Assembly (NCBI GenBank): GCA_024734495.1
Contig: JALMQS010000187.1
Location: 4,550,341-4,614,340 of the forward strand
Length of the DNA stretch: 64,000 nt
Direction of reading: 5' to 3'
From: Forficula auricularia
Taxonomy: Eukaryota > Arthropoda > Insecta > Dermaptera > Forficulidae
Below, one piece after another: positions 48,899 through 59,770 of the stretch (positions are counted from its first letter, which is position 1; each line of letters opens with the position of its first letter). The notes beneath the pieces were generated by a model that saw nothing but the letters and a program-made list of their open reading frames with translations, was not told the DNA's origin and did not search any database. The position numbers and the translations under genes were made by a program.

Positions 48899-51060
48899 GA
48901 AAACTTCTTCTTCTTCTTGTTTTTAAACCTATAGGTTTGTTTCTTCCAGAACGTCATACTCTCTCTTCTTGGGTCGACCTCTACTTCTTATTCCGACCGG
49001 GTTGTTTGTCATCACTTTCTTTTCCAGTCGGACTTATGCCATTCTTCTCACATGCGCATACCATTCAGCTCTTCTTCTTTTATCCAATTCGGCCACCTTT
49101 TGTATTCCACATTTTTCTTTAATATCTTCACTCTTCATTCTATCGAGCCTGGTCACGTTCATTATCCGTGTAATGTCTTCATTTAAGTCGTTTCCAATAA
49201 TTGAGAAGTTTTTGTAGTGTCGGGTCTTGTCTCTGCTGCGTAAGTTAATATTGGACTTACTACGGTTTTGTAGACTCGTACTTTGGCCTCCATTCTTAAA
49301 TATTGGTTTGACCAGATTGCATTGTTAAGGCCTTTATTGCCTGATGTTTTACCTCTCTTTCTAGGCCTTGGTAAGAGGTCACTTGGATGCCAAGGTGCGT
49401 GAAGGTCATAACCTGTTCGACAATTGTATCGTATAGTTGTAGTTTACATCGAGTGGTGATTTAGAGATTGTGAGTGTTTTGGTCTTCTTGGTTGACGAAT
49501 TTATGTGAAACACAGCTAAATTTATACAGGAGGCGCTGGAGGGAATCTTCATCTTCTGCATCGAGTGTTCCATCGTCTACGTAGCAAACGCATGTTATCT
49601 TCTCGTCCCTCAGGGATTCTGATTTCCCCAATGATTTCATCCATAACTATATTAAAAAGAAGGGGACTAAGAGTGTCTCTCTGACTAATACCTTGATTCA
49701 CTGGGATGCTTCCGGACAGTCTTCCTTCGGTTTTTATTCTGGCGGTGTTGTTCGAGTAAATATCCATGGTTAAATTCAAATTTGACCCTTGGCGGTCTGC
49801 GAGGCTTCTTCTCTACCTCTTTTCTTTCCCCCACCCCTCTGGAGGTGAGAGGTCGTCCTTGCCTGTCTACCACGTTCAGTTGACTCTGATTAATTATTGA
49901 GAGCACTATTTTCTTTCTTACTTTCTTATTTATTCTTATGCCTTACTTGATCTACCTGCGACAATCCCTGCTTACTCTTAATGCCCTTCTCTCTCTGATC
50001 TGACCCCTGTTACTCTCCTGGATCTTATTCTCCAGACCCCCGATTCTGTTTCTTTCTCTCCTTATAAAACACCCTGCCACGTACCCTCTGCCTTTCTCCC
50101 GAAACCGACCCTGTGCTCTTTAAGCCTTCTCGTCACCATTGGCTTAAATAGAATCATTTATTGTATTTATTTATCCCTTTATAATAAAGACGACAGTGAT
50201 TTTATATACGAAGTGTTATTTATTGAATGACTTCACCTACTCCCGGTTAACTACAATTCCACCCATTCTATCCGGCACAGCTTCTATCACCTACAGTCCA
50301 CTAATAATCAACCCTTAGAAATCCCCTTTTTGTATTCCCGTATCAAGTTTATGAGATTATCTGGGATTTTAAACTTGTCCAGGATTTTTATGACGTGCTT
50401 AAGTTGTACTTTATTGAACGCTTTTTCGATATCGATACAACATAAAAACGCTGGCTTGTTAAATTCGTAGGGCTTTTCGCAGAGCTGTCTGATGGCGAAT
50501 ATAGCGTCTGACACAGGATCGATCTTTCTTGAAGCCTTGTTGTTTGTTATGTAAGTTTATTAGTTGTGACAGTTTATTACTTATATTTTTATGGTGAGCT
50601 TAAGGTGAGTAATTAGGAGATTAATTCCACGATAGTTGCTGGGTTGGAGTTTTACGCCCTTCTTGAATATTGGAACCACTATGTTTGTTTTCCACTCTTT
50701 AGGAATTGCTGATATTCTAAATACTTCATCAATAAGTACATATATTTGCTCCCAGAGATGCGGTCCTTTGTATTTTAGCATTTCATTAGTAATTGCCGGC
50801 AGATTTCCTGCTTTTTAACACCTTTAAGGTGTTATCAATCTCCATTTTTGATACAGCCACACACGAGTTTCCCTGATCCCTCTCCTGTTAACTTCTTTCA
50901 GGTGTTCCAGCATATAAATTCTCAAAATATTCCATCCAAGTTTTTTCATCTATGTTGTTTGGAATTACATACTCTAGGATCTCTTTTTTTCCCAGCCATA
51001 GCCGGTGTTGAGAAGAGGAGGAGGGTTTCGAGTGAGGTAAGCAACCTGCTAGAATAAAAT
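48899..51060 (-). pseudogene. Non-LTR retrotransposon RT remnant, interrupted
   Basis: Reading from 51060 downwards: IPNNIDEKTWMEYFENLYAG, IPKEWKTNIVVPIFKKG, FLCCIDIEKAFNKVQLKHVI (palm Asp), IPDNLINLIRE. After an insertion it continues YSNNTARIKTEGRLSGSIPV, SPLLFNIVMDEIIGE and a YVDD-type box. Decayed C-terminal sequence and a GAA tail end at 48899. Same family as 29160-30525, with many stops in the last 600 bp. Confidence 0.8.
49775..50325 (+). repeat. LTR-like insertion in the retrotransposon
   Basis: It separates LINLIRE (50330) from YSNNTARI (49770), which are contiguous in related RTs. On the plus strand it has TATAAAA (about 50065) and AATAAAG (about 50182) in LTR-like order. A TG...CA boundary and exact duplication could not be set, so solo LTR is an inference. 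Confidence 0.4.
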
Positions 51061-51169
51061 CACTCATGCTCGAAGAACCAGAGATAAGCCAGAAAACTAT
51101 ATATCTCAACGTTTTGGTTGAGATTTCTCTTCTTTTTGTAAGGTATGAGGAAGCCCGTTGGTCCAAAGG

Positions 51170-51340
51170 GCTAGAATTTTAATTTTTGATTCCTCCCTTC
51201 CCCATTTTGGGTGGTTAGTTTTTGCATTTCTAGCCTTTTGGGGGCCCACAGAATATGTATACAGAATTTGGTTGAGATTGGTCCAACGGGCTAGAATTTT
51301 CATTTTTGACCCTCTCCCCCCATTTTGAAAGGGTTGAAAG
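51170..51340 (-). repeat. Tandem units of the second helentron-like family
   Basis: Two units of about 120 bp (TTAGTTTTTGCATTTCTAGC, GAATATGTATACAGAATTTG, GCTAGAATTTTCATTTTTGA) without recognisable ends. Confidence 0.55.
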
Positions 51341-51344
51341 ATAG

Positions 51345-51915
51345 AAAGTTTGGATTTTGGAATTTTTCCTTTGTTTGTGTCCCAAGCTCTACTAGCAGGC
51401 GAAATTTCATGATGCTGGAATTATTGGAATTACCCTATAGGTTTTGATGACCTGTCAGTGAGTGAGTGTCAAAATTAGCTATTTACTCAGGTCCATTTCT
51501 CAGAATTTATTTAAGCTATATTATTGAAATTTGGTACTCTCCCCAAGATGGAGTATATAATTACATGTGTATAATTTCAGCTCTGTATCTCAAATGGATT
51601 CCGAGCTGGAGGGGAATCGAAATGGTTCGTTTTAAATAGAGTACAGCGTGTAGGGCCAAGCTAATGCTCGAACTTGGTTGGCCTGCGCACGGTTTAATTA
51701 ATCAAAATGCAATTCTGATACCAAGATTACTCTCCACCGGATTGAGGAAATGCACGGTCATTTACAGTAGTAATATGGCCTTGGGCAATGAGCTCTATAG
51801 AGACCGTGCGTCACGACTTTAGAGCCAACTGTCGATGAAAATGTAAACTTTGGGGGATGATTTATTTAACTTCCAAGACAGAGACTTGCTCACGGCCCCC
51901 TTGCATTCTTTATCT
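51345..51915. other. Unassigned sequence
   Basis: No coding signal and no match to the other repeats of the window that I can see. Moderately GC-balanced from 51600 to 51830. Confidence 0.3.
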
Positions 51916-51926
51916 ATGATATATAC

Positions 51927-52487
51927 CTTAGACCAGCGATGTCCAACCCAAATTACTATTCGGGCCAAAATTTAGGAATATACAAGGTACTGGGCCGCCA
52001 CTCACATGAACAAAAAAGTTGTCGCGATCGAATTGTCCAAGCACATATATAGAACTTTATTTTCAATTTAAAATTTTTTTTTTTTTAATTTTTTGACAGG
52101 CACGGGCCTCTATGGGGGGGGGGGGGGGGCGATTTCCTTTTTTTGTTATCGGGCCGCCGGTTGGACATGGCTGCCTTAGACCATGAAATATATAGACACG
52201 CCCTGGTGTCGATTTGGTGAGGCCAACATCTCCTATAGAACATGACGTCATCTGTAGGTAGGAACACCCAGAAATAGCATGGCTACTATAGGAATTATTA
52301 TACATTGAGATAAATTTATCGTAGTTTAGATTATTTATTTTGGATTCCAATAATCGCAAATTAATATTAAATTAATATAACCAAAATATTTATGCGAGAA
52401 CGTGACGTCATCTGTAGGCGATGTTGGCCTCACTTCACTCTGTGTGGAGAGCAGCAGAGGGCGTGTCTATATATTTCATGGTCTAAG
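51927..52487. mobile_element. hAT-like MITE with TIR CTTAGACCATGAAATAT, interrupted
   Basis: TIR CTTAGACCATGAAATATATA and its complement, 29 bp, with 8-bp duplication ATATATAC (51919-51926, 52488-52495). Inner AGGCCAACATC/GATGTTGGCCT and GACGTCATCTGTAGG copies are also inverted. A second hAT MITE (51934-52173) is inserted seven bases into the left end. Confidence 0.85.
51934..52173. mobile_element. hAT MITE (CAGCGATGTCCAACC)
   Basis: CAGCGATGTCCAACC and GGTTGGACATGGCTG ends with exact 8-bp duplication CCTTAGAC (51926-51933, 52174-52181). It contains GGGCCGCC pairs as in the common CAGNGATGTCCAAC hAT ends. Confidence 0.9.
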
Positions 52488-52800
52488 ATATATACTATAA
52501 TAAGTACATGGAGCCACCGAGCGATGCACGGTAACCCCTGACCCCCCGCCCCCTAAACCACACATCTCGCCCGCACCCCCACTCCACCCCACCCCGCACC
52601 CAGTTTTTGCATTTCTAGCTTTCTAATGGTCCACATATTATGTGTATATTTATTTATAACAATTTGCCCACATTCGTTCATATTGATAAACATTATAAAA
52701 AAATAAATAGGAAAATAATAATAAAAAAAATAATCGTATAGGATCTGAAATAAAAACATAAAATTAAATAAGATTTGTTTCCAAGTTATAGGTAGGTATA

Positions 52801-52857
52801 AACTGCAACGGATCGTTGCTAGACTTTATCCATAGTCATTTGAAATATTAATATGTT
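52801..52857 (-). repeat. Right-end fragment of the satellite-bearing helentron-like element
   Basis: AACTGCAACGGATCGTTGCT then AGACTTTATCC and TTTGAAATATTAATATG; interrupted at 52860 by a palindromic element, after which ATTAATATGTTTATTTC continues at 53345. Confidence 0.6.
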
Positions 52858-52961
52858 TTAATTGAAAGTAATGGAAGGCAGCCCAGAGGTAGTGAGGAAA
52901 GAAAAAATTAACACATATAAAATAAAGTGTAATTTATTGGAATCCTTCCTCCTTTCCTTTC

Positions 52962-53004
52962 AAACCGACGTTTCGGAGGATTTTTCCCTCCTTCTTCAGG
53001 GTTT
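52962..53004 (-). ncRNA. Hammerhead-ribozyme-like motif, left arm
   Basis: Minus strand AAACC, CTGAAGA, A, GGAGG-GAAAAAT-CCTCC, GAAAC, GTC, GGTTT. Stem I 5 bp, stem II 5 bp, no stem III loop. Confidence 0.5.
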
Positions 53005-53149
53005 CAAAGGGTCAATGAATGAAACAAATAAAATGTTTCCTTCTTCTCTCCACAGTAGTGTTCAAAAACTTTCTTCATTTTTAAAGTTTTTGAACACTAC
53101 TGTGGAGAGAAGAAGGAAACATTTTATTGTTTCATTCATTGACCCTTTG

Positions 53150-53191
53150 AAACCCTGAAGAAGGAGGAAAAATCCTCCGAAACGTCGGTTT
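53150..53191 (+). ncRNA. Hammerhead-ribozyme-like motif, right arm
   Basis: AAACC, CTGAAGA, A, GGAGGA-AAA-TCCTCC, GAAAC, GTC, GGTTT. Stem I 5 bp, stem II 6 bp. Mirror of the left-arm motif. Confidence 0.5.
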
Positions 53192-53349
53192 GAAAGGAAG
53201 GAGGAAGGATTCCAATAAATTACACTTTATTTCATATGTGTTAATTTTTCTCTTTCCTCACTACCTCTGGGCTGCCTTCCATTACTTTCAATTAAAATTT
53301 CTACCAGTCCGTCTCTCTCCAGAGAAAATTTCGTTGCAAAAAAATTAAT

Positions 53350-54020
53350 ATGTTTATTTCTTTATTATTAATCAGGTATCACTCGCTATTTAAGTTAATA
53401 TAATTTTAAAAAATGCCATTTCAAATTTGATGCTTTTATGGTTGCGGCGTTTACTAAAAAATGCGTTTCGTCGGAAATTACCTAGATTGCATATTTTTAA
53501 TGAGATAAACTCATTTTTGTTTTTATTTTTATTCTTGTGGACTAGCTATTTATTTGTGCTCTGTTTAAATGTGCTTTGCCCCCAAGATCAAGGAAAATAA
53601 ATAATAGTAACTCAATAATGTTAACAAATATTTGTTTATTATTTATAACTAGACAGAGTTTGGTTCTTTTACGTGTGTAATATGATTCTACCAGAGTTTC
53701 GGAAAATGACCATGCTGAGAAGAAACTCAGCAAGTAGCCTTTTTTTCAAAAAACAAAAAACAAATAAACAATTAGTAACAATTTTAGGTAAATGAACATT
53801 ATATACATAAATTTTTTCAATTATTAATATAATATACTATTTATAAAAAAAACGAATTAAATAGAGAATACATGGTTTTAGTATATTTCGAATACAAACA
53901 CTTGTGTCCTTTATATAATCATTTACTTTGAAAAATGGGGGTTTTTATTAGTTTTTTCTAAGTATAAAAAAAATAAAGTAAAAAATTTGTAGTTTTAAAA
54001 TTTAATATAATAAAAATAAA
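53350..54020. other. AT-rich sequence, no recognised feature
   Basis: Poly-A/T-rich with no convincing gene or element end. Confidence 0.3.
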
Positions 54021-54029
54021 AACTATGGT

Positions 54030-54867
54030 GAATTATCTGTTCTTTGGAGCGATGCTGTGGGGCGAAGTGCTTCAAGATCCACGTGCCTTAGAGAGAACCT
54101 CTAAGTTAGGTTTTAAAACTTACCGGGTAATTTTATTGCAACTTATTCCAAATTTTTTTTTTTGTAATTTTACTAATTTTTTTTAGGCGAAAGAAAAGCC
54201 ACTCTTGACATTGAAACAAAAGAAAAACCGGCTTAAATGGACTAAAAGTCACATTAGACGGATGTAGACGAGTGATGAATGGAATAGTGTCCATTGGATC
54301 GATGAGTCTCGTTTTGAAGTTTGTGTTGGGGACAATCGAAGCAGAGTTATTCGTCAGAAAAATGAAGCTTTCAATTCAGATTGTTTAAAAAGAGAGTAAA
54401 ATTTCCTGCTTCAGTTATGGTATGGGGTTCAATGTCTGCTAGAGGTGTTGGAAAACTTCACTTCATTGATGGAATTGTAAACACCAATAAATATTTAGAG
54501 ATTTTAAAAAAATCGTTACTTCCAACAATGGCAGATGCATTGCAGAATAATAATAATTTTGTGTTCCAACAAGACGGGGCGGCCTGCCATACATCAAGAA
54601 AATCTTTAAAATGGCTTTCTGATCATAATGTTCCACTTTTTGGAGTGGGTGGCAAACAGTCCCGACTTGTCACCAATAGAAACTCTTTGGCACACAATGA
54701 AAAAGCTATTACGAATACAACCAGCTAGAAACGTAGTCGAATTAAAACACAAACTTCAAAATATTTGGGATACTTTCACTCAAGATGAGTGTCAAAACTT
54801 AATAAGTACGTTGCCCAAAAGAATTCAAGCCGTAATTAAAAATAAAGGCGACGTCACACAGTGGTAA
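54030..54867 (+). pseudogene. Tc1-like transposase remnant
   Basis: Reading from about 54187: LTLKQKKNRLKWTKSHIRR, a stop, TSDEWNSVHWIDESRFEVC (first catalytic Asp), a frameshift near 54395, VKFPASVMVWGSMSARGVGK, NNFVFQQDGAACHTSRKS (second Asp), a frameshift near 54635, ANSPDLSPIETLWHTMKKLL (catalytic Glu), ending GDVTQW and TAA. Counting across the shift, 34 residues separate the second Asp from the Glu, i.e. DD34E, the Tc1 signature. The N-terminal DNA-binding half is mostly missing. Inactive. Confidence 0.85.
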
Positions 54868-55199
54868 AGGTTTTGATTTTGTATGTTTTCCTTGTTTTTA
54901 ACAATTAAAAAATAATTTTAAGTTAAATGTTACAATAAAATGTTTTAAATTGCTTAAAATGTTGTTCCAAATGATAATAAAAATAAATATTTAAATTAAA
55001 TTTACCGTGAATTAGCATAATATTGGTGGGCCAATTGAGATGGGACGGGGCTCGTATGTCAGAACTGTTTAAGGTGAGATTAAATTCTGCACAACCTCGA
55101 CCTTATGATTGTTAAAATATTTAATCATGTCTCCTTCATCAATTAAATATAATAAAATGATTTAACAATCAATCAAAAATAATATTCTTTACAATTCAA

Positions 55200-55768
55200 A
55201 ATTTCCAGATAAAATTAAAAATAAAAAATTAAAAAAAGTACTATCTTACTCTAAAATAAAAGTAATTTAAAATATAATTTTACTAAAAACTTTATTTAAC
55301 CTTTTTTGTGGTCCCCAAGGTACTTAATTAGGATATTAAATTTCATAAAAATTGGTTAAGTCATTTTCAAGATATTTAGAAAAAACTAAAAAAAGTACCG
55401 AAATAAAGTATTAATGTTTGTTGGCCGATATGTACCAAAAAACTAATCAGGGCTTCATTTTGTTAAACTAATGGAAGGTTTTCAATTTCATTTCAATCGG
55501 TGCAACGGTGTGGAAAAAATCAATAACATACATCCATCCATCCATCCGCACGCACTTCCAAAAAATGGCACTTTTTAGCCTCTCCACGAGACCCCATGTA
55601 ATTATTGGCAAAATCGTCACGTGCTAAAATTCAATCTAATTGAATACTACAATTTGTGACCTTAATTGAGTCCATGGATTCCGTAGTCTTTACCTGAGGA
55701 CCCTTTGAAGTTCCGCTTGGCGCGAGACGGATTACAATACTTTCCCCATGCTTCGCATTGGATAAAGT
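55200..55768 (-). mobile_element. Helentron-like satellite element, left-end part (inverted)
   Basis: Complement of 9061-9640 (TTTTGTGGTCCCCAAGGTAC, CAATTTCATTTCAATCGGTG, TTCGCATTGGATAAAGT). No satellite units attached. Confidence 0.7.
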
Positions 55769-55779
55769 AAAAACCTCAA

Positions 55780-56100
55780 ACAAAATTGATCATTCAAAGT
55801 ATATCTGTCATTAAATGTTTAATAAAAATACCAACTGCAGAGATGTAAATTCTTCATTTTCCTCATTTATTCAAATATTCATTTATAATTACTCTTGAAA
55901 TAATTGATGATGCCGCTATATACTGAATTAAGGTGTTGAGTATCTGATCTAAAATTGACAGTGTCCAACGCCTTTATAAAAATCATCTCACTCACATTCC
56001 TGTTGCAATAATTGTTCTCCAAATCCAAGACTTCAACCTCCTCAAACCGGAAACAATGCCCACTCTCAAAGTGATGAGACGCAAGGGCCGTTTTATTATT
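55780..56100. other. Spacer between two opposed helentron-like copies
   Basis: No coding signal. CACTCTCAAAGTGATGAGAC lies just before the next element; no repeat family recognised. Confidence 0.3.
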
Positions 56101-56104
56101 TTTA

Positions 56105-57270
56105 TTTTATCCAATGCAAAGCATGGGTAAAGTATTGTAATCGCTCTCGGGGCAAGCGTGGCTTCAAAGGGTCCTCAGGTAAAGACTACGGAACCCATGG
56201 ACTCAATTAAAGTCACAAATTGTAGTATTCAATTAGGTTGAATTTTAGCACGTGACGGTTTTGCCAAAAATTACATGGGGTCTCGTCGAGAGGCCAAAAA
56301 GTGCGATTTTTTCATTTAGTGCGTGCGGATGGATGGATGGATGGATGTTATCGTTTTTTTGGCCCACGATTTTTTCCACACCGTTGCACCGATTGAAATG
56401 AAATTGAAAACCTACCATTAGTTTAACAAAATGAAGCGCTGATTAGTTTTTGGTACATATCGGCCGACAAACATTAGTACTTTATTTAAGTACTTTTTTA
56501 GTTTTTTCTAAATATCTTGAAAATGACTTAACCAATTTTGATGAAATTTAATATCCTAATTAAGTACCTTGGGGACCACAAAAAGGTTAAATAAAGTTTT
56601 TAGTAAAATTATATTTTAAAGTACTTTACTCTAGAATAAAATAGTACTTTTTTTAATTTTTTATTTTAAATTCTTTAAAATTTATTCATTTGATCGTTTT
56701 AAGATAGCTCATTTAGCCTTGCTAAGTAAGAATGGATAGGCTTCTCGCTGTGAAATGGTAAAAATTTGGGAGGAATTTTTATAAGTAACCATAGCAACTG
56801 CGTTGTTTTCTTATCCGTTACCTTTGCTTAAGACATAGAGAAATCGACTTTAAACCAAAAATGGCGATTGATTCTCATCTAGTACTTGAGGAATAACCAT
56901 ACTATTAAATTTCTTCCAGAACTTAAGTGACTTGATTTAAATTTTTCGTTAAACCCTTCAATTTAACGAATAACCATTCTATATTGGATTTTTGACGTTT
57001 CGGTTTTATTGGTAATCATTGCTGAAGACATGGAGGAATTCCTCCATGTCTTCAGCAATGATTACCAATAAAAACCGAAACTTCAAAAATCCAATATTGA
57101 ATGGTTATTCCTCAAGTTTCAGATGAGAATCAATCGCTATTTTTGAATTTAATTCGATTTCTCTATGTCTTTAGCAATGGTTACCAATAAAAACCGAAAC
57201 GTCAAAAATCCAATATAGAATGGTTATTCCTCAAGCATTAGATGAGAATCAATCGCCATTTTTGATAATA
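56105..57270 (+). mobile_element. Helentron-like satellite element, copy with few units
   Basis: ATTTTATCCAATGCAAAGCA, body as at 9061, one forward satellite unit to 56900, then rearranged units meeting head-to-head near 57035 (GACATGGAGGAATTCCTCCATGTC) and two inverted units to 57268. No hairpin end found. Confidence 0.65.
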
Positions 57271-57363
57271 AATAAAACGGCCCGGATACTGCTATGTTCA
57301 GTTCCCGCCCACTGGGGAGCCTAAAGTTGTTGAAGTTGAAGTAAGTCATTCAATTTATTTATA

Positions 57364-57412
57364 ATACCTACTACTACTAGACTACTACTACTACTACTAC
57401 TACTACTAACCC
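57364..57412. repeat. CTA/ACT trinucleotide microsatellite
   Basis: About 13 ACT units in 57364-57408 with one interruption. Confidence 0.9.
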
Positions 57413-57692
57413 TTCTTCAGAAATGCTTGATAATAATTATACCGAGAATGGACAGGATTGTCGATTATTTGAAGTTATTTGCTCAACCACCTTGCAAGGA
57501 TAATAGTGGGTGGCTGGAGAAATAAATTAAAAATTAATAATTAAACGGATTATAATCAAAGTTAATTATTCATTCATATATAATTAAAATTCTATTAATT
57601 TAAAAAATTTTAGAGAGGGTTAATTTAGTCAGATAAAATAAATAAATAGATTAATTTCAGTCAATTAATATTATTATTTATTATTTGATAGA

Positions 57693-57742
57693 TTTACTAA
57701 ACAGTTTCGGTCACCACTGATAGACCATCTTCAGTAGTAGAT
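57693..57742 (-). ncRNA. Hammerhead-ribozyme-like motif, left arm
   Basis: Minus strand identical to the motif at 58955-59002: TCTACTA, CTGAAGA, T, GGTC...GACC, GAAAC, T, GTT, TAGTA. Confidence 0.45.
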
Positions 57743-57846
57743 TTGAAATTTGTCCCTCTGTTCATATTAAGTTCAAATTATATTATTCTAAAACCAGAGA
57801 CAAGTGTAGTGTTTATAGTTATTTATTTATTTATGAAATTTTTTAA

Positions 57847-58847
57847 CCGACTTCAAAAAAGGAGGAGGTTCTCAATTCGACTGATTTTTTTTTTGTGTCT
57901 ATGTTACCTCATATCTCCGCCAATTGTGAACCGATATTAAAAAAATACTTGCATTGGGTTCAGTCTAGCTTCTGATTGGTCCCGTTTTTTTTTCATTGGT
58001 ATTAGATATTTTTTGTTAGCTTTGTTCAGGCATAACTTCTTTGTTTATGAACTGATTTCGATCATTCTTTTTTTATTGGAAAGTAGGTATCTTAGGGATG
58101 GTCCCATATTAATTTGGTCAAGTTCTGATGATATGATCAACGACGAAATAACGTAAATCTCCAATTCTTATGACCAAATTATCGAAATTATAATAAATAA
58201 AATCTTAAAACTATTCATTTAAAACCCTCAAACGTTTCGAGAGAATTTCTATATTTATGATTTGAATTTTATTATCATTTTCTGATTCATTCGCCCGACC
58301 CTTTCTCTTACGAGATGCATGCAAGGTATTATATTAAGTCACTATTAATAACATCACTAAAAAGAGAAAAATAAAAATAATTTTTAAGATAAAAATAAAA
58401 CCGACTTCAAAAAAATTAAATGCAACAAATAAAATAAAATCCACTAAAAGGTGTAAAATAATTATTATCTTATTTAGTTACAACTAAACGACGAAATATT
58501 AACATGACATTACTTTTTGAAGTCGGTGCCAAACATACATTTTATGAATCGCACTCGACGGATCTTACTTAGTACGCTCGCTTATAGGTATAGTATGTTT
58601 GGCACCGACTTCGAAGGGTGATTCCATGTTGGTGTTTCGTAGTTTAGTTAATAATTATTTTGTACCTTTTAGTGGATTTAATTTTTTTGAAGTCGGTTTT
58701 ATTTTTTTCTTAAAAATTATTTTTTTGAAATATCCATATGTTAATAAATTAAAAATGAATTATTTTAATGTACCCCGAGTGACAAATTCCAAATCTTGAA
58801 ATAAAATCAGTCGAATTGAAAACCTCCTTCTTTTTTTGAAGTCGGTT
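57847..58847. mobile_element. AACCGACTTC-TIR element, copy 4 (both ends present)
   Basis: Starts AACCGACTTCAAAAAAGGAG and GAGGTTCTCAATTCGACTGA; ends TCAGTCGAATTGAAAACCTC and GAAGTCGGTT. This gives a TIR of about 45 bp. It includes the internal palindrome (58400-58710) and TTACCTCATATCTCCGCC block. It is the only copy here with both outer TIRs. Confidence 0.75.
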
Positions 58848-58954
58848 GAAAAATTTCATAAATAAATAAATAATTTATAAACACTACATCACTTGTCTCT
58901 GGTTTTAGAATAATATAATTTGAACATAATATGAACAGAGGGACAAATTTCAAA

Positions 58955-59002
58955 TCTACTACTGAAGATGGTCTATCAGTGGTGACCGAAACTGTTTAGT
59001 AA
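58955..59002 (+). ncRNA. Hammerhead-ribozyme-like motif, right arm
   Basis: TCTACTA, CTGAAGA, T, GGTC-TATCAGTGGT-GACC, GAAAC, T, GTT, TAGTA. Stem I 5 bp, stem II 4 bp, triplet GTT. The extra base before stem II recurs in all motifs of the window. Confidence 0.5.
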
Positions 59003-59089
59003 ATCTATCAAATAATAAATAATAATATTAATTGACTGAAATTAATTTATTTAATCTGACTAAATTAACCCTCTCTAAAATTTATCAAA

Positions 59090-59770
59090 TTTTATTCTAC
59101 ATCATCGTCACTTACTAAAGTTTTGAAGGAATTTTATAAATAAAAAATAAAATAAAAATTCTATTAGTTAATTTAAGTTAATGTTTCGAGCAATGTTAAA
59201 TTTATTTTGTTTATTTCTGAAGAAGGTTGAATTATAAATCGGAAGCTTTAAATTTAAAAAATAATCCTAATGATTAGATGAAAAGTTTATTATTATATAT
59301 TAATATTTAATTCAATTGGCTTCGTTGACGTTTCGAGCAAAGTTTCTTCCCCCCGCCCATCCAGGGGTTGCCTATATGGTCAGGCGACTCCATTGGAACT
59401 CGTAGGATTAGGGTTCCGTATTATATTATTTAATATTTGCTATTATTTTTGTATTTATTGTATTTTAATAAAAGCAAACACAGAATATTAATTAATTAAT
59501 TAATCGCTTAGTGAGTGTTTAAGCAAAGTTTCGACCTTTCATTTTAGGCCTTTCTCATGCTTGACAATTCTATTTCTGCAATACCTGTAGACCCATTAGA
59601 GCCCCTGATTTAGCTTTGGGCGGGGGGATATTTCTTAATATATTAATCAGTTCTGCTATGCTGGTGTGTCTGCCTGAAGAAGACCAAAAAAGACAAGCGT
59701 TTCATAAGAGTGTCCTTTTTCACACTAAACGATTTTCAATTACATCTATACCAAGGTCTAATTCATTTCT
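59090..59770. other. Unassigned AT-rich sequence
   Basis: Contains three scattered TTTCGAGCAA/TTTCGACC strings next to GAAGAA-type strings (59184, 59335, 59527) that look like decayed hammerhead-repeat ends. No coding feature. Confidence 0.3.

Larger units (their letters stand above)
52860..53340. mobile_element. Palindromic element with paired hammerhead-like motifs, copy 2
   Basis: Same ends as 38655-39120 (ATTGAAAGTAATGGAAGGCA ... TCCAGAGAAAATTTCG) but a different loop: AAGGGTCAATGAATGAAAC...GTTTTTGAACACTACTGTGG, itself palindromic around 53075. It interrupts the helentron-like fragment; ATTAATATG flanks both sides. Confidence 0.8.
57600..59085. mobile_element. Palindromic element with paired hammerhead-like motifs and AACCGACTTC element in its loop
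   Basis: Arms 57600-57846 and 58848-59085 are near-perfect complements (GAGGGTTAATTTAGTCAGAT, AACAGTTTCGGTCACC, TCTGTTCATATTAAGTTCAA, AACCAGAGACAAGTG). The apex is occupied by 57847-58847. Confidence 0.85.
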
